A DNA stretch of 64,000 bases from NCBI GenBank assembly GCA_963837715.1, contig CAWIOF010000002.1, positions 1,178,001 through 1,242,000 on the forward strand. Reading direction: 5' to 3'. The stretch comes from JANYLB01 sp963837715. Lineage in GTDB: Bacteria > Actinomycetota > Acidimicrobiia > IMCC26256 > JANYLB01. Shown one piece after another: positions 62,016 to 64,000 of the stretch; the first letter of the stretch is position 1, and the number at the start of each line of letters is the position of its first letter. The translations under genes were made by a program, and so were the position numbers. The notes beneath the pieces are model-generated. The model saw only the letters and a program-made list of their open reading frames with translations. It was not told where the DNA came from and ran no database searches.

Positions 62016-62987
62016 ATGAAGGACGACCCGTGGCTCGACGCTCAGCGGCTCGAAGTCGGCGGGTCGCGGTTCATCGCCGGCGTGGTCCCCTCCTGGGAAG
62101 TCGACGATCAGTTCGTCATCGTCAAGCCGCCCGAACTCATTCGACAGTACCTCGCGCTCCTCGACGAAGAGAAGCCTCGAACAATCGTCGAGCTGGGCGT
62201 CAAGGAGGGAGGCTCGACGGCCCTCATCGCGCTCGCCGCGAAGCCCGACCGGTTGCTCGCGGTCGACCTGGCCGCGGAGATCCCGAAGCGTCTCGCTGAG
62301 CTCATCGACGCCCACGATCTCAGCGGGTCCGTCGTCACCGCGTTCGGTCTCGACCAGGGCGATCGGGCCGCGCTCACCGCGTTCATCGACGAGAACCTTC
62401 CCGACGGTGGTTTCGACCTGGTCATCGACGACGCGTCGCACGTGCTCGGTCCCACCCGGACGTCGTTCGAGATTCTGTTCCCCCGGCTCCGGCCGGGCGG
62501 CCTCTACGTCGTCGAGGACTGGAACTCGGACTGGGATGCGGCGACCTACCTGGCCCGGATCCACCCCGAGGGGGCCGAGCTCACCGATCGGATCGGCACG
62601 GTCAACCAGATCTTCAACGCGTTGAACTCGCCGGATCACGGCCTCTCCGAGGAGGTGCTCGCCCGCATCAACGAGTCCGCAGCAACCGCGTTCCTCGAAG
62701 ATGTCGACACCGCCCCACGGACCTTCCTCGAGTCCGTCGCCGCGGCCGTCGATCGCACCGATCGTTCGGTCTTCGCGGGTCTCGATCACGGCGACGGCGG
62801 CCGGTGGCGTCCGCTCGCCGATTTCGCGGTCGAACTGGCGATGATCCGAGCTTCGAAGCCCGACCTCGTCGACGAGGTGACCATCACGGGCGAGTGGTTG
62901 ACGGCTCGGCGGGGAAGTGCGGAGCTCCCGCTCGACGACTTCCGTCTCGACGACTGCTGGACCGACTTCTTCGGCTACCTCCGCTGA
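62016..62987 (+). CDS. Class I methyltransferase (Methyltransf_24/CmcI-like)
   Basis: A 323-residue protein. Motif I is RTIVELGVKEGGSTALIALA, then LLAVDLAAEIPKRLAELI, and FDLVIDDASHVLGPTRTSFE followed by LRPGGLYVVEDWNSDWDAAT, the same set as in the protein at 44521. The C-terminal 120 residues (AFLEDVDTAPRTFLESVAAA) are an added helical region. ATG 62016 has CGAGGAG six bases upstream. It is a paralogue of 44521 in the same locus. A sugar O-methyltransferase role is inferred. It is convergent with the next gene. Confidence 0.75.
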   Translation: MKDDPWLDAQRLEVGGSRFIAGVVPSWEVDDQFVIVKPPELIRQYLALLDEEKPRTIVELGVKEGGSTALIALAAKPDRLLAVDLAAEIPKRLAELIDAHDLSGSVVTAFGLDQGDRAALTAFIDENLPDGGFDLVIDDASHVLGPTRTSFEILFPRLRPGGLYVVEDWNSDWDAATYLARIHPEGAELTDRIGTVNQIFNALNSPDHGLSEEVLARINESAATAFLEDVDTAPRTFLESVAAAVDRTDRSVFAGLDHGDGGRWRPLADFAVELAMIRASKPDLVDEVTITGEWLTARRGSAELPLDDFRLDDCWTDFFGYLR

Positions 62988-63008
62988 CACCCGGGCGGCG
63001 GTCCGGGA

Positions 63009-63773
63009 TCAGACCTTCCCGGCGATCACGTACTGCGTCCAGAGGAGCCACTTGAGGCGCGACGCGCGCAACCTCGGTTCGAGCTTGCGTTCCAGACGGA
63101 GCGCGGAGTCGCCGAGGAACTCGCTCACGAGTGGCAGGTAGACCCCGCCGAGCCAGGTCTCCCTCGCGGCGAACCCGGCCTGGGCGAGCTGGGCCTGGAG
63201 CACGGTGCTGGTCATGAGGTTGATGTGCTCCGTGTCTTCGATCGCCTCGCCGTAGATGCGCTGCACGACGTCGATGACTCCGGGGAGGAACGCCAACTTC
63301 GCCGTGACCTCGAGGGGGCTGTACCGCTGGGGTGTTGACAGGATCAGGGTTCCGCCCGGCTTCAGGACTCGGTTGATCTCGGCGAGCGCACGGCGCGAGT
63401 CCGGCACGTGCTCGATCACCTCGGTGCAGAGGATCAGGTCGAACGAGTCGGTGGGGAGCGCAGACCTCGTGATGTCGTCGCGCACGAGGCGAAGCCCGGG
63501 CACGCTCTCCGCCATGGGTGCGAGGTGCGTGAGGTACGTGTCCTCGATGTCTATCGCGACGACGTCGTCGGACACCTCGGCGAGGGTCGGCAGGTACACA
63601 CCCGATCCCGGCCCCACCTCCAGCGCGTGGCCCCGGCCCGTACCGCAGCGCTGGATGGCCGCGACGATCCAATCCCGCCTCGTGGTGTGGAGCCAACGTC
63701 GCGTGGGATTGGACGACGTGTACAGCATCTGCTGGAACTCGAAGCGGTCGGGCGTGACGTTCCCGGCACTCAT
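63009..63773 (-). CDS. Class I SAM-dependent methyltransferase (UbiE-like)
   Basis: A 254-residue protein. Motif I is HALEVGPGSGVYLPTLAEVS, motif II DDVVAIDIEDTYLTHLAPMA, and the post-motif is FDLILCTEVIEHVPDSRRAL with LKPGGTLILSTPQRYSPLEV, all very close to Methyltransf_11. The C-terminal part has a hydrophobic stretch (KLAFLPGVIDVVQRIYGEAI) and SRLKWLLWTQYVIAGKV. The ATG at 63773 overlaps the stop of the upstream gene by four bases (ATGA). It probably methylates a lipid-linked or glycan intermediate. Confidence 0.75.
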   Translation of the reverse strand: MSAGNVTPDRFEFQQMLYTSSNPTRRWLHTTRRDWIVAAIQRCGTGRGHALEVGPGSGVYLPTLAEVSDDVVAIDIEDTYLTHLAPMAESVPGLRLVRDDITRSALPTDSFDLILCTEVIEHVPDSRRALAEINRVLKPGGTLILSTPQRYSPLEVTAKLAFLPGVIDVVQRIYGEAIEDTEHINLMTSTVLQAQLAQAGFAARETWLGGVYLPLVSEFLGDSALRLERKLEPRLRASRLKWLLWTQYVIAGKV

Positions 63774-64000
63774 GCGGACCCCGGTGGACCCTTTTCCCTG
63801 CGGGCACACACGCACAACAACGACGTCCCGACGGGGAGGGGGACGAGCGACACGATCGCCCACTCGATCCGCGTGAGCAACATGCTGACCAGGTTGATCA
63901 GTGACGACTCGACGTCGAGGCCGAGCTGGGCACTGCGACCCGGCGTGGCTCTTCGCCTGAGCCAGACGGGAACGAACAACCAACTGAAGACGTGCGACAT
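63770..64000 (-). CDS. C-terminal part of a gene cut by the window edge, probably another methyltransferase
   Basis: The frame is open to the window edge, and only 76 residues are visible. The segment LTRIEWAIVSLVPLPVGTSL followed by LCVCARREKG resembles the closing strands of class I methyltransferases of glycan clusters (compare RGSSLIAAARV at the end of the protein at 60675). The first visible stretch (HVFSWLFVPVWLRRRA) is hydrophobic and could be an amphipathic helix. It is coupled to the next gene by ATGA. Identification is tentative. Confidence 0.4.
   Translation of the reverse strand: MSHVFSWLFVPVWLRRRATPGRSAQLGLDVESSLINLVSMLLTRIEWAIVSLVPLPVGTSLLCVCARREKGPPGSA

Noticed and set aside
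62988..63008. CCCGG...CCGGG hairpin between convergent methyltransferase genes as a terminator
   Set aside because: The stem is only five base pairs and no supporting sequence is present.
1..64000. tRNA, rRNA, CRISPR array, insertion sequence or prophage
   Set aside because: Read-through on both strands found no tRNA-like arm set, no regularly spaced repeats, and no transposase, integrase or phage structural gene motifs.

Overview
The window is very GC-rich and densely packed. It uses many GTG and a few TTG starts, has 4-nt GTGA/ATGA overlaps between neighbouring genes, and shows TAnnnT -10 hexamers placed 6-8 nt before start codons (leaderless genes). This points to an actinobacterium. An uncultured Acidimicrobiia-like lineage is my guess from gene style only; there is no rRNA, tRNA or phylogenetic marker in the window. 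No CRISPR array, insertion sequence, integrase or phage gene was seen.

Positions 1-19 kb hold an accessory and metabolic stretch: the end of a YaaA-like gene, an XRE/nucleotidyltransferase toxin-antitoxin-like pair with a palindromic operator, a hemerythrin-like protein, two FMN-fold (PPOx) proteins of which one is fused to GAF, a molybdopterin oxidoreductase with two frameshifts, an unusual zinc-finger SDR, a PQQ-type propeller lipoprotein, a nitronate monooxygenase-like protein, a serine hydrolase, a beta-barrel protein, an FAD oxidoreductase, a quinone oxidoreductase, an alpha/beta hydrolase, a membrane glycosyltransferase-like protein, a DUF5655-like protein and a nitrilase-family enzyme.

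Positions 19-64 kb form one large cell-surface glycan locus. It contains a beta-helix protein, GT4 and GT2 glycosyltransferases, three polytopic GT39/PMT-like proteins in the window overall, very large fused proteins (sulfotransferase + coiled coil + GT-like; GT-B + GT2 + GT2; methyltransferase + TylF-like + GT2 + CmcI-like), two tandem small sulfotransferases and a sulfatase, many methyltransferases, and a Wzm/Wzt-type ABC exporter followed by an SPFH protein and a membrane-anchored propeller protein. At 48.7-58 kb lies the most unusual part: two paralogous long radical SAM enzymes, two PhyH-type dioxygenases, an FkbM methyltransferase and a SPASM-type radical SAM protein. I infer that these make, sulfate, methylate, hydroxylate and otherwise tailor an exported polymer or glycoconjugate. 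The substrate cannot be read from the sequence.

At least 16 single-base frameshifts interrupt otherwise well-conserved genes, most of them between 35 and 62 kb. Some are homopolymer-length changes or compensating pairs, so consensus sequencing errors are the simplest explanation. Real gene decay cannot be excluded for the second radical SAM gene.
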